Positions 22,144-33,329 of a stretch of DNA of 64,000 bases are shown one piece after another (the first letter of the stretch is position 1; each line of letters starts with the position of its first letter). The stretch is from Gonapodya sp. JEL0774 (taxonomy: Eukaryota > Monoblepharomycota > Monoblepharidomycetes > Monoblepharidales > Gonapodyaceae), in assembly GCA_027604505.1 (NCBI GenBank), contig JADIIX010000045.1, positions 1 to 64,000 of the forward strand, given 5' to 3'. A program made the translations under genes and the position numbers. Below the pieces are notes generated by a model. The model saw only the letters and a program-made list of their open reading frames with translations, was not told the origin of the DNA and searched no databases.

Positions 22144-22442
22144 ACTACGCTCACAACTCGCCGCCAGGCGTGAAGTTGCACATATGATAAATGCTAAGGC
22201 ACACGAACCGTTTTATGTGTAAATTGTCGTAGTAATCATATGATTTGAAAAGTCACGCTCTGGAGGTAATTGCGCACGGTTTAGGATATTCACCCAACAG
22301 GTTTGTACAGATTATCCAGTAAGTAAGTATATTCCTACGTTTTTGAGGAGTCAATAATGCACTTAGACCTACTCTCTCACGCTCATGCGGCAAAAAAGAA
22401 ATTTCAAAACTCCAAATCAAGTATTGCACACAAAGTCGCAGT
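22144..22442. other. Convergent 3' intergenic region
   Basis: Short spacer between the converging S58 peptidase (+) and amidohydrolase (-) genes. It should carry both polyadenylation regions; nothing else is apparent. Confidence 0.5.
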
Positions 22443-24863
22443 TCAATCCAAGCCTGCCCATTTCCTCGACTTTTCCCACATTGCAACGTAAGTCTCAGCG
22501 CTGTTAAGGAATTGCTGCTTCAACATATCCCCTTCGCTGCCGGCCTTGTGCAAATTATCCACAAACCACTCCGCGTATTGACCGTACTGTGCAACGCCGT
22601 CCGTGTTGATGTCATAGGTGCGCTGTCCTACAACTTGCTTCTGAACCGTTGTACCGGCTAGACTGGTGAAGGGGTAGTAGACAAACGGATCTATCGACGC
22701 GTCGGTTCTAGGTGTAGCTTGAACCGCAAGTCCGTTCACATCCGTGCCAACTCCGAAGGACGTGATCTTCGATCCGTATTGAAGGTTGCGGTAGTTTCTC
22801 CACTCTTGAACAAACTTTGTAGCGTTGTAAGGGTAAGCTGCAACGACGCCACCGGCCTGTAAGACCTTGTTGACGGTCGAATAGTCAGACCAAGAGTGCT
22901 CCGAAATGACGCCGGGGTACCCGGATGAAAGAATGATATTCATCGTGGCATTTGATGTGGGGATGCTCATGTGATCCTGTCCAGATGAAACAAAATTATG
23001 AGTTGGCTCCCCGTTAACTATTAAACTTATCGATGACGTACCACGTGAACAATCCACCCTCGCGACATCATCTTCCTGATGACGTATTCTCCAAGCGCGG
23101 TGAGACCCTGTTTGTTGCATACGGGCCCGCTTGGGTAGTTGGGCAGCGATTTTCCCGATGGAAGGCCGAGGAGATTCAACGCGAGCACAAGCCCAAAGTC
23201 TGCACTCGTAACTGCACTTGGCTGGTCGTTTGGTCCAGTCGGGCAGCTCTCGAGATCCCACCACTCCCCTGTTGACCACGCGTTTCCGATGTTGATGAAT
23301 GCGCCAGTTGTACCTGAGTACGCGTCATAGAATTGATAGAGGTGCCGGTTGGACCGGCAACTTCGAAAATGTCTCACCAGGATCCATGCGAGTGCCACCC
23401 AAGGCGTTGTTGAACTTGTGAACAGGGAAGAATCCTGTAACGCCCATCGCTGCAACCTCTAGCGACAGAATGTAAATGGATGATGAGAGGTTGGGTTTGT
23501 GTTTGCCAGTTTGCACAGGAGTACTCACCGTCGAATCCAGCGTCAATATCTGCCTTGCTACATTGTGACACACCTTTCACAATACGACATCCAAACACTT
23601 CAGACATCTCCATCCCAATGATCACGGCAAGATTTCCTGCCGCGACTATAGATCGAACCTCAGATGGTGTCTTTGCGATGCGAAACCAACCCTTTCCGGC
23701 ACCACCACTCTCAGCATCAATGTAGTCCTGCATTTTGTAGAGATACGTGACTTGAGCCCTGATCTGGTCCATCTCGTCGCAACTTCCCAGAGATTTGACA
23801 GGGAAGAGTTCACAGATTACACGATTGGCGACAAGGAGAGCATTAAGAACGCGGAGACCAGACTCGTAGGCTCGCTGAATTGATCGATAATATGACTGCT
23901 CATGGAGAACACTGTTCCACGACGGCCAGTCGTTGAAGGTAGGCCAACCGTCCTCTACAGCAGAAAGAGCGGTCCCTGCGAAGAGCCCTTCAAGCAAAGT
24001 GCCGATACCGATAGAAGTGAGAAACTCTGGACAGTTGTGAGTCGGCATGGCAGCCGTAACACCACCTGACGCCCAAGCGTCACCACAATGCATATCACCG
24101 CCGAACGCATTCGCCGCCGCAATGTGTGCATGCATATCCATGACACCAAGAAGCTTTCCTGAGGAGGTCACCCCCACTTGAGGTCTACCGGACGTGAATG
24201 TTGCAACATCGGGCGGTGTGAAGCAGCCAGTCGCCGTTGCCAATGCCATGGTGTACCCGCTGCTGGATCCACCGAGGGTGCCCAGGTAGACACCAATTTG
24301 GGAACCGTAATTAGTGGAAGTGATGGTATACCTGCCGTTGACATTGAGCTTGAAGGTCCAATCCGATCGGTCCCCATAATCGGCCCCCGGCATTATCCAC
24401 GTTATCACGCTAAGGAACAGATGTCCTCCGGAGCTGTCGAAGATCTCGTAGCGGTTTAACAAAGTCGCCTCGAGGCGAAAAGAAGTTGCGGATGCCACTG
24501 CGGAAGTGAATGCATATCCATTTCCATTTCGGTAGAGGTATCCCACAGATGAGTCTCCAGAGAAAAGTTGGAGCGTAGCGCAGACTCCGTCAAGTGAATC
24601 TGCGGCGGCAGCTACTGGTGCTCGTGGATGAAATCCTTGCAAAGGAAGACAACACAATTAAAGCATGAACGTCTGGATAAAGGCACCGACTGGCATCGTC
24701 ATTGTCGCCAATTCGAAATTGTGCACCATATCGAAAGTGAGGCGAGACAAAGTGGATGACACTCACGTGGTCCATTGGCGTGGGGAAGAGGGGCTGTGTA
24801 TGCCGACAGCACGAGAACTGCAGCCGCGATTCCGGCGACGCTTGCAAGCTTCAGTAGGGTCAT
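22443..24863 (-). CDS. Secreted dipeptidase-like amidohydrolase
   Basis: Five minus-strand exons (24863-24767, 24635-23529, 23458-23378, 23313-23042, 22976-22443) close in frame to 696 residues. The first exon encodes a signal peptide (KLASVAGIAAAVLVLSAYT). A beta-rich N-terminal module of about 150 residues follows (LFLSVITWIMPGADYGDRSD). Metal-site-like motifs of the amidohydrolase superfamily then appear in M19 (renal dipeptidase) order. They are GVMDMHAH, a Glu in GMEMSE, HVDHMS, SEHSW and an Asp in GVGTDVNGL. The spacing between the first His pair and the Glu is longer than in M19 enzymes and includes a Cys-containing insert (HCGDAWASGGVTAAMP). It is probably an extracellular Zn hydrolase acting on a peptide-like or cyclic amide substrate. 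The exact reaction cannot be told. It converges on the S58 peptidase, 299 bp away. Confidence 0.8.
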
Positions 24864-26490
24864 CGATCTGTAGAGTTGAGTGTGAGAGCGCGAACTTAAA
24901 AGTTGCTCCTCAGGACCTTCGGGTGAGGCAAGATCTGGTTCCCTGACAACCGACCTCGCATCACGGCTCGGTTGGTGTCGATGAATCTGCTTATAAACAA
25001 CACGTTAATGCCCGGAATGATCGTTTTTGTTTACATTCTGTGTATTCCGACTTAGATTTCGATACCAAGGGGAGAATCGGACTCCAAGCAGGCTCAAATC
25101 AAAGCACCTGACGCAGGTTCATGTCGGCTGGGCGGGATGCGAATTGCCGGCTGATCTGTAATTATGTATTACATACTCGCGAGATTCGCAAACAGCATCC
25201 TACATGATTTGACTGGTTACAACAGTTCTCATGAGGTCAATTAATGCGAAATTCAATACTTCATTGACGATCCCGGCGCTTGTATGAGTTGAGTGCGCGG
25301 AGTGAGAACGCAGAAAGTCTTACCGAAGATTTTACTTAGCTACCGAAGATTTTACTTAGCTCGAAACTGTTCTTGGAGGACCCACGGAGAGATGAAAAAA
25401 TTGTGGGGTACTTAACACGGGTAAAATTGTGGGGTGATCGGGGACACCGGCGATAAAGATCGCAGCACAATCCGATGGATAAAGAGCATATAGCGAGACC
25501 ACATTGTTATTCATATGAGCAACAATGAAAGCAGAAGCTCCCAGGCTGATTTCGTCAGCTAATCGCGTTGTACTCCATGTCTCCCACGGCAGATCACCGG
25601 GTAAATGTCATTGTGGATACAAGATCCCATCTGCTACATACTTGGGAGCGCGTTGCCGTGATTGGCAGGGAAGGCACTAACACCGATCCCTCACGAAACC
25701 AAAGCAGCCAGTCCAAAGCACTGATGCCTAAAATAAACCAACAAAGTTTGGCAGGCCCCCTGCATGTAACACCCTCTTTGTTCTGTGCAGGTGAAGATGA
25801 GAACGATGATGGTGCGCATGAGAAGTATCCCTTGTATCCCAAGGAGGAAGTCTGCTTAGTGCAAGCGCAATTTCTAAAGTGCTTGTTGATTCCACATAAT
25901 TGTACCACCTTTCAATATCGTTACACCTCTCTAGAACATTGTTCCTTACCTCTCTTACCAAAAGGTCACTACCTGCTAAAAGAACGCTGGGTCGCTTCGC
26001 GGTACGGCCGGTATAATGACGCACTACACACGTTCTCAAATAACCGAGGGCAAGTGCTGGCTCAAGTCCCGGCCAAGCCGATTTCATAATAGTGAAGGCA
26101 GATCGAGTTATCTCAAGCTCTCTTGGGAAATGCACTTTTCAAAATGGGGACCAGTTGTTCTGAAAGAGGGTGCTGTCGTTTCTGCCAGAAACACGGGCTT
26201 GTTGTCCAAAACGGTGGACTTCCCAAAAGCTTCCATAGCTGACTTTACTACTTTACTTGCTTTGTTGGATGCCTCGACAAATTATGAACGGCCTAGAGAT
26301 CAACGAGATACAGCCAGATATGCATGCTTAATGTACATGAATTCTCCTTGGAGTAATCCTTGCGACATGCCCCGAAGGAGGTGGCGTTCACAGCAGAGGG
26401 CCGGCCAGTCGGAGAAAAACAACTTGCCGCACTTGCTTGCGTCGCAGACTAGGACCAACAAATACATCAAAACCTCCGAGACAACGGCGG
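24864..26490. other. Long divergent intergenic region
   Basis: This 1.6-kb interval separates the divergent amidohydrolase (-) and leucine-rich protein (+) genes. Moderately long open frames exist on both strands between 25.6 and 26.2 kb, but they overlap each other antisense, lack domains and give no splice-consistent model. Apart from a 20-bp duplication at 25321-25360 I see nothing definable. Confidence 0.45.
25321..25360. repeat. Perfect 20-bp tandem duplication
   Basis: TACCGAAGATTTTACTTAGC occurs twice head to tail with no mismatch. It could be a recent slippage or repair duplication, or a paired regulatory site upstream of one of the flanking divergent genes. Confidence 0.9.
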
Positions 26491-27633
26491 ATGCATCGTC
26501 CCAACATGATCTTTTTCCTCTTTATTGTCATCACCCTCTTCCGACCTGTGATGTCTCAGAACCAGGTTTCGGAGTGTGCGGTGTTCGAACAACTCTACAC
26601 GCAATCCGGCCGAACGTACAACTGGACAACAGGCAGTTGCTGCTACGCAGGTCCTAAAGCCTCTATCATGCTGGTCTATCCGCCTTATTTTGGCTGCGAT
26701 GACAATGGTCGGATTGTTACCGCGTACGTGAACGACTTGAAACTCTCAGGAGCCATTTCCCCGTCTCTTTCGGCCCTCACCAAACTCGAAAAGCTTGATA
26801 TGAGTGGGAATAATCTCACAGGGTCGATACCGGACATATCGGGCATGACACAGTTGACTACATTGGATTTTTCGTCCAATCCCCGTTTATCCGGAAGCAT
26901 TCCGTCGTTGGCAGGGCTTACCAAGCTCAATCGGGTATCATTTCAAAGCTGCAACTTCACTGGGCCCGTGCCGTCCTTGCAGGGCCTTGCTGCTCTCTCT
27001 GAAGTGGATCTCTCATACAACCAGCTCTCTGGCCCACTGCCTTCCTTTGACTCTTCGCTGAGCAAACTCACCGAGCTTTTGCTTGCAAGAAATTCACTAT
27101 CTGGCCCTATCCCATCTCTATCGAGTCTCACGTCCTTGCGGTTCCTCGACCTAAGTTCGAACCAGCTAACAGGAGGGCTTCCTAACTTACGGGGCCTTCC
27201 TGAACTCGCCTACATAATTTTGTTCGGAAATCAACTCGAAGGCAATATTGATGGACTGCTCCCAACGGCGCCGGTCGTCGTGAAAGAATGTGACCTCACT
27301 TACAGAGGGAACACCGGACTCTTTTCCTGTGCCGGAGATTTCCCAGATGTGTGCTTGGTGGACTACATTGCCACTCCACAGGTTATACCCCGTGGAGCGT
27401 CGTGTCCAGGGAACGCCACATACTCTGCCCGGGTTGAAACTCGAACAGCAACGTTGACGTCCTCAAAAACCTCGCGCACGTCCACAACACCAACTCAAAC
27501 ACAAGGAACTGGGGCAGTGGTAACAGGGTCAACCACCGTGAGTGCGCGGGGTGGTGGTGGTGGTGCGACTGTGGGCAAGGAGGGTGTGGTGATGGCGATA
27601 TTTTTCGCAGTGCTTGCGGTGCTTGTGCTCTAA
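26491..27633 (+). CDS. Secreted leucine-rich-repeat surface protein, probably GPI-anchored
   Basis: One uninterrupted exon of 380 codons from ATG 26491; a second in-frame ATG at 26506 is also possible. A signal peptide (MIFFLFIVITLFRPVMSQ) leads into a Cys-containing N-terminal cap (FEQLYTQSGRTYNW). Six or seven repeats of the plant-like form LxxLDLSxNxLxGxIPSLxxL follow, then a C-terminal Cys cap (LFSCAGDFPDVC). A Ser/Thr-rich stretch and Gly run come next, ending in a hydrophobic tail (GVVMAIFFAVLAVLVL) with no basic residues after it. That tail is the form expected for a GPI attachment signal. It lacks the cytoplasmic domain of its paralogue at 7827-9478. The two share the cap sequence, the repeat type and GNIDGLLP. 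It is likely a cell-wall or surface recognition protein. Being intronless while its paralogue has two introns is notable. Confidence 0.85.
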   Translation: MHRPNMIFFLFIVITLFRPVMSQNQVSECAVFEQLYTQSGRTYNWTTGSCCYAGPKASIMLVYPPYFGCDDNGRIVTAYVNDLKLSGAISPSLSALTKLEKLDMSGNNLTGSIPDISGMTQLTTLDFSSNPRLSGSIPSLAGLTKLNRVSFQSCNFTGPVPSLQGLAALSEVDLSYNQLSGPLPSFDSSLSKLTELLLARNSLSGPIPSLSSLTSLRFLDLSSNQLTGGLPNLRGLPELAYIILFGNQLEGNIDGLLPTAPVVVKECDLTYRGNTGLFSCAGDFPDVCLVDYIATPQVIPRGASCPGNATYSARVETRTATLTSSKTSRTSTTPTQTQGTGAVVTGSTTVSARGGGGGATVGKEGVVMAIFFAVLAVLVL

Positions 27634-27999
27634 CTTGCGGACGGTTTCGGAGCAGTTACGGGTTTCTGGAATTGTTATTATAAACTCGTATTGGCTTGAA
27701 CTCAAAAGTAAAATAAATTAATTTTGTAGAGCGGTATGTAGAGCGGATTACTGTAGAAAGTAGCCTTCGAAGAAGAGACGTTTACGAAGAGCGTTCACGA
27801 AGAGCGTTCACAAAGGAGCACTGGACATGATGTAAGCTTGGCATGAAGTAGTCTGGCTTGGCAGACGTTTGTCAAGGGATAATAGCAGACCTGGTTGCGC
27901 TCCATCAAGCAGTTTGAGGGTAGTGCGTGGTACCCAACTGGCCTGGTGTAAACTGCTCATCGCTCTCTCACCAACCTCCATCTTTTGAATTTTTTTTCA
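27634..27999. other. Intergenic region
   Basis: Spacer between two + strand genes. It contains imperfect short repeats around 27770-27815 (AAGAGCGTTCACGAAGAGCGTTCAC in overlapping units). It presumably includes the promoter of the axonemal gene. Confidence 0.45.
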
Positions 28000-30900
28000 A
28001 TGAATACGCATACGACGGCATCTCCTCAGTCGTCGAGGCGACCTGGCGAATTTGGAAGCGGGATGGCGAGTGTTTCCGTGGGAGGAGGATCAGTTGGAAC
28101 TGGCAATGCGGCGGCAGCGGCGCGAAGCAGAGGGAGGAAACCGCATGGAGGAGTGCCATCTCCTCCACAACATCAGTCGCGCGCAGGTGGAGGCGGCATA
28201 CACAAGTCGCAGGCATCGATGGCCAGCTACATGCGCTCAGGGATGCGAAGTGCAATTGGTGGAGCACACGGAAACCAGCTGGGATCGTCGGTCCTCGGAG
28301 CAGCACAGATGCAAATGACTTCACCATTCTTACCGCCACCAGACGCACGCTGTTTTGATGAGGACGGAAATGATGTTACACCCCTTCCCCTTCTGCCTGT
28401 GTCGCGATCTGTCGCTCGCGCACACCAGGCTGTCGGTGAGGTGCTGCGGAGCTCAGATAGTCACGTAGGAGGCAAGAGCTTTGAGTCTGTCCATGACGCC
28501 ATTTCGGCCATAGACGCCTGGTCCTCACAGTCATTTGGCCGCAATGGTTCCGCCACGCAATTGGCGGGCCGAGGTGGTGGGCCTGGTGGTGGTGGAGGCC
28601 AGGATGGACGATCCCGAGCATCGAGCCTCAGTCTCAATGATAGTACAATGGGAAGCGATAGTGAGCAAGGTGGTATCGAAGGAAGTGGCAGCGCAACGAG
28701 TCTTGGTGATGTTCCGGAAGGTGCGTAAGAACGACTGACTCTATCTCGCAGAAAAAGATGTGGTCCGAGCGACTCTCAACAATCAGGAAAATGTGACTGC
28801 GAAAGCTGGTGCAGAGTAAAATTGCTGCGAGAGCTGCAGGATGGAGCAGCTCCCTTCAAGACTGTCCCACTTTCATTGAAAGCTGCTATTAAAGTTGCTA
28901 AGCTTCATCGTACTTAGCAATTTTCTTTCATCCATGTCATTTCATTCTCGACACGCACTCCAGATCCTTCTTCGCTCGCTGCATCCTCCACTTTACCTGC
29001 AAACATTGGCCGGTCCGCTCGCCCATCCACACCAGAGCTCGAAAAGCCAGTTGACATTTATTTGACTGAGACACCGACAATTCAGCTCCTAGATATACCG
29101 TGTCTGAGTGTTGGAACAGAAGATAGTGCTGTGGATGCCATTCGGCGGGAAAATGAAAGATACGCAGAAGTGAGTTGCGGAGAATGGAAATACAGAGCAC
29201 GAGAGAGGGGGTGGCGAGTCACCCCGGGGACAGTAGAAGTTGGAGAGCCGTTGGGTAGAGCCCCAAATTTTCTTCAGTGTCTGTCTGTTGGGACTGGCTG
29301 CAGCACCAATAGCAGTATGAGTTTCAAACACGTACTTTCAATCATAAATTGTGCCTTTCCTCGCATTGCAGCTCCTGTCCTCTCGATCCTCCGGCGCTAC
29401 CGACACCTTGGCCCATCATGCCACCCAAACACTCTCCCTGCCTATCAAACATCGTGATGTTCAAACCTCCGCAGCTCCGACCAGAGATCAGGGAGAGCAA
29501 GTTAATTGGTGGAGCGTGTGGGACGAGACAGTAGGAAACCGTAAGGAGAAGGATAAGTCTGAGGGACCATCCGAGAGTGCAGGTCACGGAGCGTGAGTGT
29601 GATGCAACTTGAATAACCTTGCTTGATCCTGGACACTCATTATATCGGCCTCAAACACTCTGTCACCGTAAAATCGTAAATAGAGCTCCTCATCCCACTG
29701 ATCCAAACCTACCAGCACAGACCTCTCTCTCCTCCCCGCCCACCAACATCGGACTGTCCGGTACGGTTGCCTCCCTCACATCCTCCTCTGCGCCTGCCGG
29801 CTTGTCCTCCACAGCACCCTCCTCGTCCGCAGCCCTCGTCCCCGTATTTGTTGACAGCACCGCTGCATACCTCTCCTCTCACTCCGCCTCCACCTCCGCG
29901 CGTCGAGGCGGGGGAGGAGGAGGTATGGGACATCGCCGATCTGAATCGAGGTCTGACTCACGTTCCAGTTCGATTGCTGCGTCATCATTTGCATTGGATG
30001 CCAGCAGGGGAGCATGGGCGGGTGGTGGAGGGGCAAGCATGGGTGCAGGGAGTGACTTTAGTAGTGTGAGCGTGGCTGCTTTGCCGGGGATGGGGATTGG
30101 TGGTGCAGGTGCAGGAGGAGAGGTGGAGGGAGTTGCTGAACGGTTGGGTGTGTTGGTGGGAGCAGCTGGAGGTGGTGCTCAAGATCCGGTGGCGGGTGTA
30201 AGTTTGGCTGGTAGGGTGTTTGCGGTGAGGCACTCACATGTCACTTCGTCGCATGCCTGTCAATTATCAAATGTAGCTGCCCCAAGATCACCTTCTTCAC
30301 TCTCTTGCGGTCACCGAGCGAGCGGTGATGGGGAATGTGTTTGCAGACAGATTCGTCAAATTCAGGAACTTACCTGAAAGTGACGGATTGTTTGGTGATG
30401 CAGGCAGTCGTTCAGACGGTGGGTCAGGATCTCAGGGAATGGAAGGTGGAGAAATCAGGCGTGAGTAGACTGGACTTTCGACTGTCTAAAACGTTGACGA
30501 CCATTCGGTGTTCTGACTGCTTCATCATAAGCCACCACGGCGGACACGTCAGTCAGCGCCACATCCCCTCCTACAGCCGGAGCAACGAGTCGCGATCAAA
30601 CAACTGGACCCGACTTGGAGGCTTTCGCGACACAGATTCCTTCACTCGAATTATTGTGGGCATACCGTTGTGAAGCTACTAGGGGGAGGCAGGTAAAGGG
30701 AATCTGTTGGAACAAAGAAACAGAGGCGAGTTGGAACAAAGGCCAGGTTCTCGGGAAAGAGGATATTTTGATTCTTGTTTTGTCTTTCACCAGGATATTC
30801 TCGCGGTTGCGTATGGTCCTTGTGAACATGAAACCAGTGCGCCTCCCGGCCTTGTCGCTTGCTGGAGTCCTCGGAATCCGGAGGTGCGACCACTGCAAGA

Positions 30901-32507
30901 ACTGCATAGTTTTCATTCTAGTTCATTTGAATTTTCTTCTTTCTGGCTTTCTTCTTTCGTTCTCGCTTCTCAATTTGAAGTATCCTGAACGTATATACAC
31001 CTCCAACTCCGTTGTCACCTGCCTTGATTTTTCCCTCGCCACTCCGAACCTCCTTTCTGTTGGCTACCACGACGGGCACCTAGCCGTCTACGACGTGCGA
31101 ACCACTCAAGACTCTCCAGTGTTTGACACACGGCGCAGCGTCGGAAAGCATCGCGATCCGGTATGGGAAGTTCGATGGGTTGAAGTGAGCAAGGTGGCAG
31201 GAGCGGTAATGGAAGGTGAGGGGGCTGAGAAAGGTGAGGAAATGTTGGTGAGTGTCGCTACGGACGGACGAGTGGTGCAGTGGGATGTACGGAAGGGGGG
31301 CAAGTGCACAGGTAAGCAAGCATCTTTTTGGTGAGAACATGCAGCAGAGAGTGATTAGAGAGTTTCATGATCATTCTTCGACAGATCTCATGTTGCTCAA
31401 GCGTGTTTATCAACAAACCGACCAAGCTACTGACTCTACTCGTGCGGGCGCAGCGGCTGGGGCAAACACGGGCCCTGCCGGTACGACCACTACTACAAAG
31501 AACTCGGGATCTGGTTCGACTATGTCCAGGCAGACAGGAGGGCTGACTTTTGATTTCAATCCGTTTGACCCAAATTTGTGGGTTTGTGCGACTTCACTTG
31601 TGCAACAATGAATTTTGGCGAGCAACAACGCTACTGTTACAGCTACCTCGTTGGTACGGAAGATGGTACTGTGCACCGCTGCTCGATCTCCTACAATGAA
31701 CAATATCTCTCGAGCTACTTTGGCCACACCGGGGCTGTATATGGTGTGCGGTGGAACCCTTTCCTACCCAGAGTGTTTCTCTCATGTTCCAATGATTGGA
31801 GTATCAGGCTATGGGATGTGGAAGCTGATGGAGAGGCGGAAGTTGTAAGGTTTCAGAATGGAAAGGTTTGTGGAGACTTTTTTTGCAATTTTGAGTGTCG
31901 ATGCTGGTGTTGATGATCTTGCCATTCATGCATTGAGGATTCTGTTATGGATGCGAGGTGGGCACCGACGAGATCGACCGTTTTCGGCTGTGTCACGATG
32001 GATGGACGGATAGAAATTTGGGATTTAGAAGCTTCTTGGTGAGTGATACTTTGAGCAGAATATGGGGAGGACGAAACGAATATGGCAGTGACTGTTTCCT
32101 ACAGTTTGGATCCGATCATCCTCCACACGGTGCTCGACAGAAATCTCACCACAATGCTTTTCTCGAACGAGTATCCAGCCCTCCTCACCGGAGATGACAG
32201 CGGGTCTGTGAACGTTTACAAGGTGAAAAACGTCAAGGGCTGGGCCGAGGGTACTGGCAAAATGAAAAAGGCTTCAGAAATGGAAGGCGGAGATTCAACA
32301 CTTGGCCCTGGGACCATCGAGGGCCACCCTCACAGTGCAAAGGAAACTCTCTCCACCGAAGCATCAGGCTCTACCAATACCAAGGACAAGAATACAATTT
32401 TAAATGAATATCGCCTAGATCGCAAGCCGGTTGGCGAGTACTTCAAAAGTCAGGCAGCGCGCATAGATTCTTTTATTCGGATCGCTCGGAAGGGGTTCGT
32501 GGAGTAA
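28000..32507 (+). CDS. DNAI4: Axonemal dynein intermediate chain, WDR78/DNAI4 type
   Basis: About 13 exons. The C-terminal set is firm and in phase: 30532-30746, 30794-30883, 30981-31311, 31385-31577, 31643-31865, 31938-32038 and 32105-32507. It encodes a WD-repeat propeller with family-specific text such as LAVAYG, YPERIY, LLSVGYHDGHLAVYDV, KHRDPVWEVRW, CSISYNEQYL, VYGVRWNPF, RVFLSCSNDW, GRIEIWDL and LLTGDDSGSVNVYKV. The SYNEQYL and VFLSCS segments match animal WDR78. Upstream exons (28000-28720, from 28752, 28964-29169, 29372-29592, 29684-30224, about 30347-30460) give a Gly/Ser-rich N-terminus around a conserved block (IYLTETPTIQLLDIP). Junctions at about 28810 and in exon 30347-30460 are unsettled. 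It acts in dynein assembly in motile flagella, so the organism should make flagellated cells. Confidence 0.85.
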
Positions 32508-33329
32508 AATCGGTTGATATGTTCCAATACCATACTACATTTATCCACTCTAGTATGTGAACTGTGCGTCGCAAAATTGCCTCGATGATCATACCACAAC
32601 ACCGTCGATGCAGCACCACATCGGCGAAATTCGCTTCAGACGAGCTTACTAAACCATTTAATAGTGTCTTGTATTTCTGTGATTTACTTTTCATGTCACG
32701 CTTCGCATGTCTCCCTGATCCATTCGCACACAGTCGGCTAATAAGATCATCGGGGGAAACTTTACGACTCATCACCCTCCGCCGCTGATCAGTCTCTTCC
32801 TGTCTGGTGTGACTGAAGATTTTATCTTAATTGTGAGTTTCGTCTGATCAGCGTGGATTACAAGGTGGTGCGGGCTCCCTTCCTTCCAAGACGAGCATGA
32901 CGGGAGGAATCCTACAGAATCACTATTTCATTTCTTTGAATTGAGGCAATCATTTATTCCGTCTTTGTCATCTTGCCCGAACGAGCCGGCAGGGCTTTGG
33001 GCCGCAGTGGGAGGCAGTACCCACGAGAACAATATGCACGAACCTTCCATCATGCGCAGGGAGGGGAGGAATGCTTCATCCAGTTTGCTTCAGTTGGAAA
33101 AGCTGGAGCATGAGAAGATGCGGGAAGCGGACAAGAAATCGAACACGCCGTGATTGAGATGGGAAGTCAGCACATCTGGGCAGGAACAACCCAAAAGATC
33201 GCCCGACATGAATCAAATTATTGACGATTCCGGAATCCCAATAAAAAGGCCTAGCTCTATCAAATTGTCACAATACTTTGACTTAGTCAGTGCTCATAAG
33301 CAGCCATCACATTCGAAAGAATCAAGAAC
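32508..33329 (+). other. Intergenic region, possibly holding a small gene
   Basis: Most of this interval shows nothing. From about 32985 to 33153 one + strand frame reads as coding-like text (GLWAAVGGSTHENNMHEPSI, then a Lys/Glu-rich helix LLQLEKLEHEKMREADKK) ending at a stop. No in-frame ATG precedes it without a stop, so it would need an upstream exon. It could be the last exon of a small unannotated protein or a chance frame. Confidence 0.3.

Noticed and set aside
25568-26135. Overlapping open frames on both strands (about 170 and 135 codons).
   Set aside because: No domain, no consistent start or splice context, and the frames are mutually antisense.
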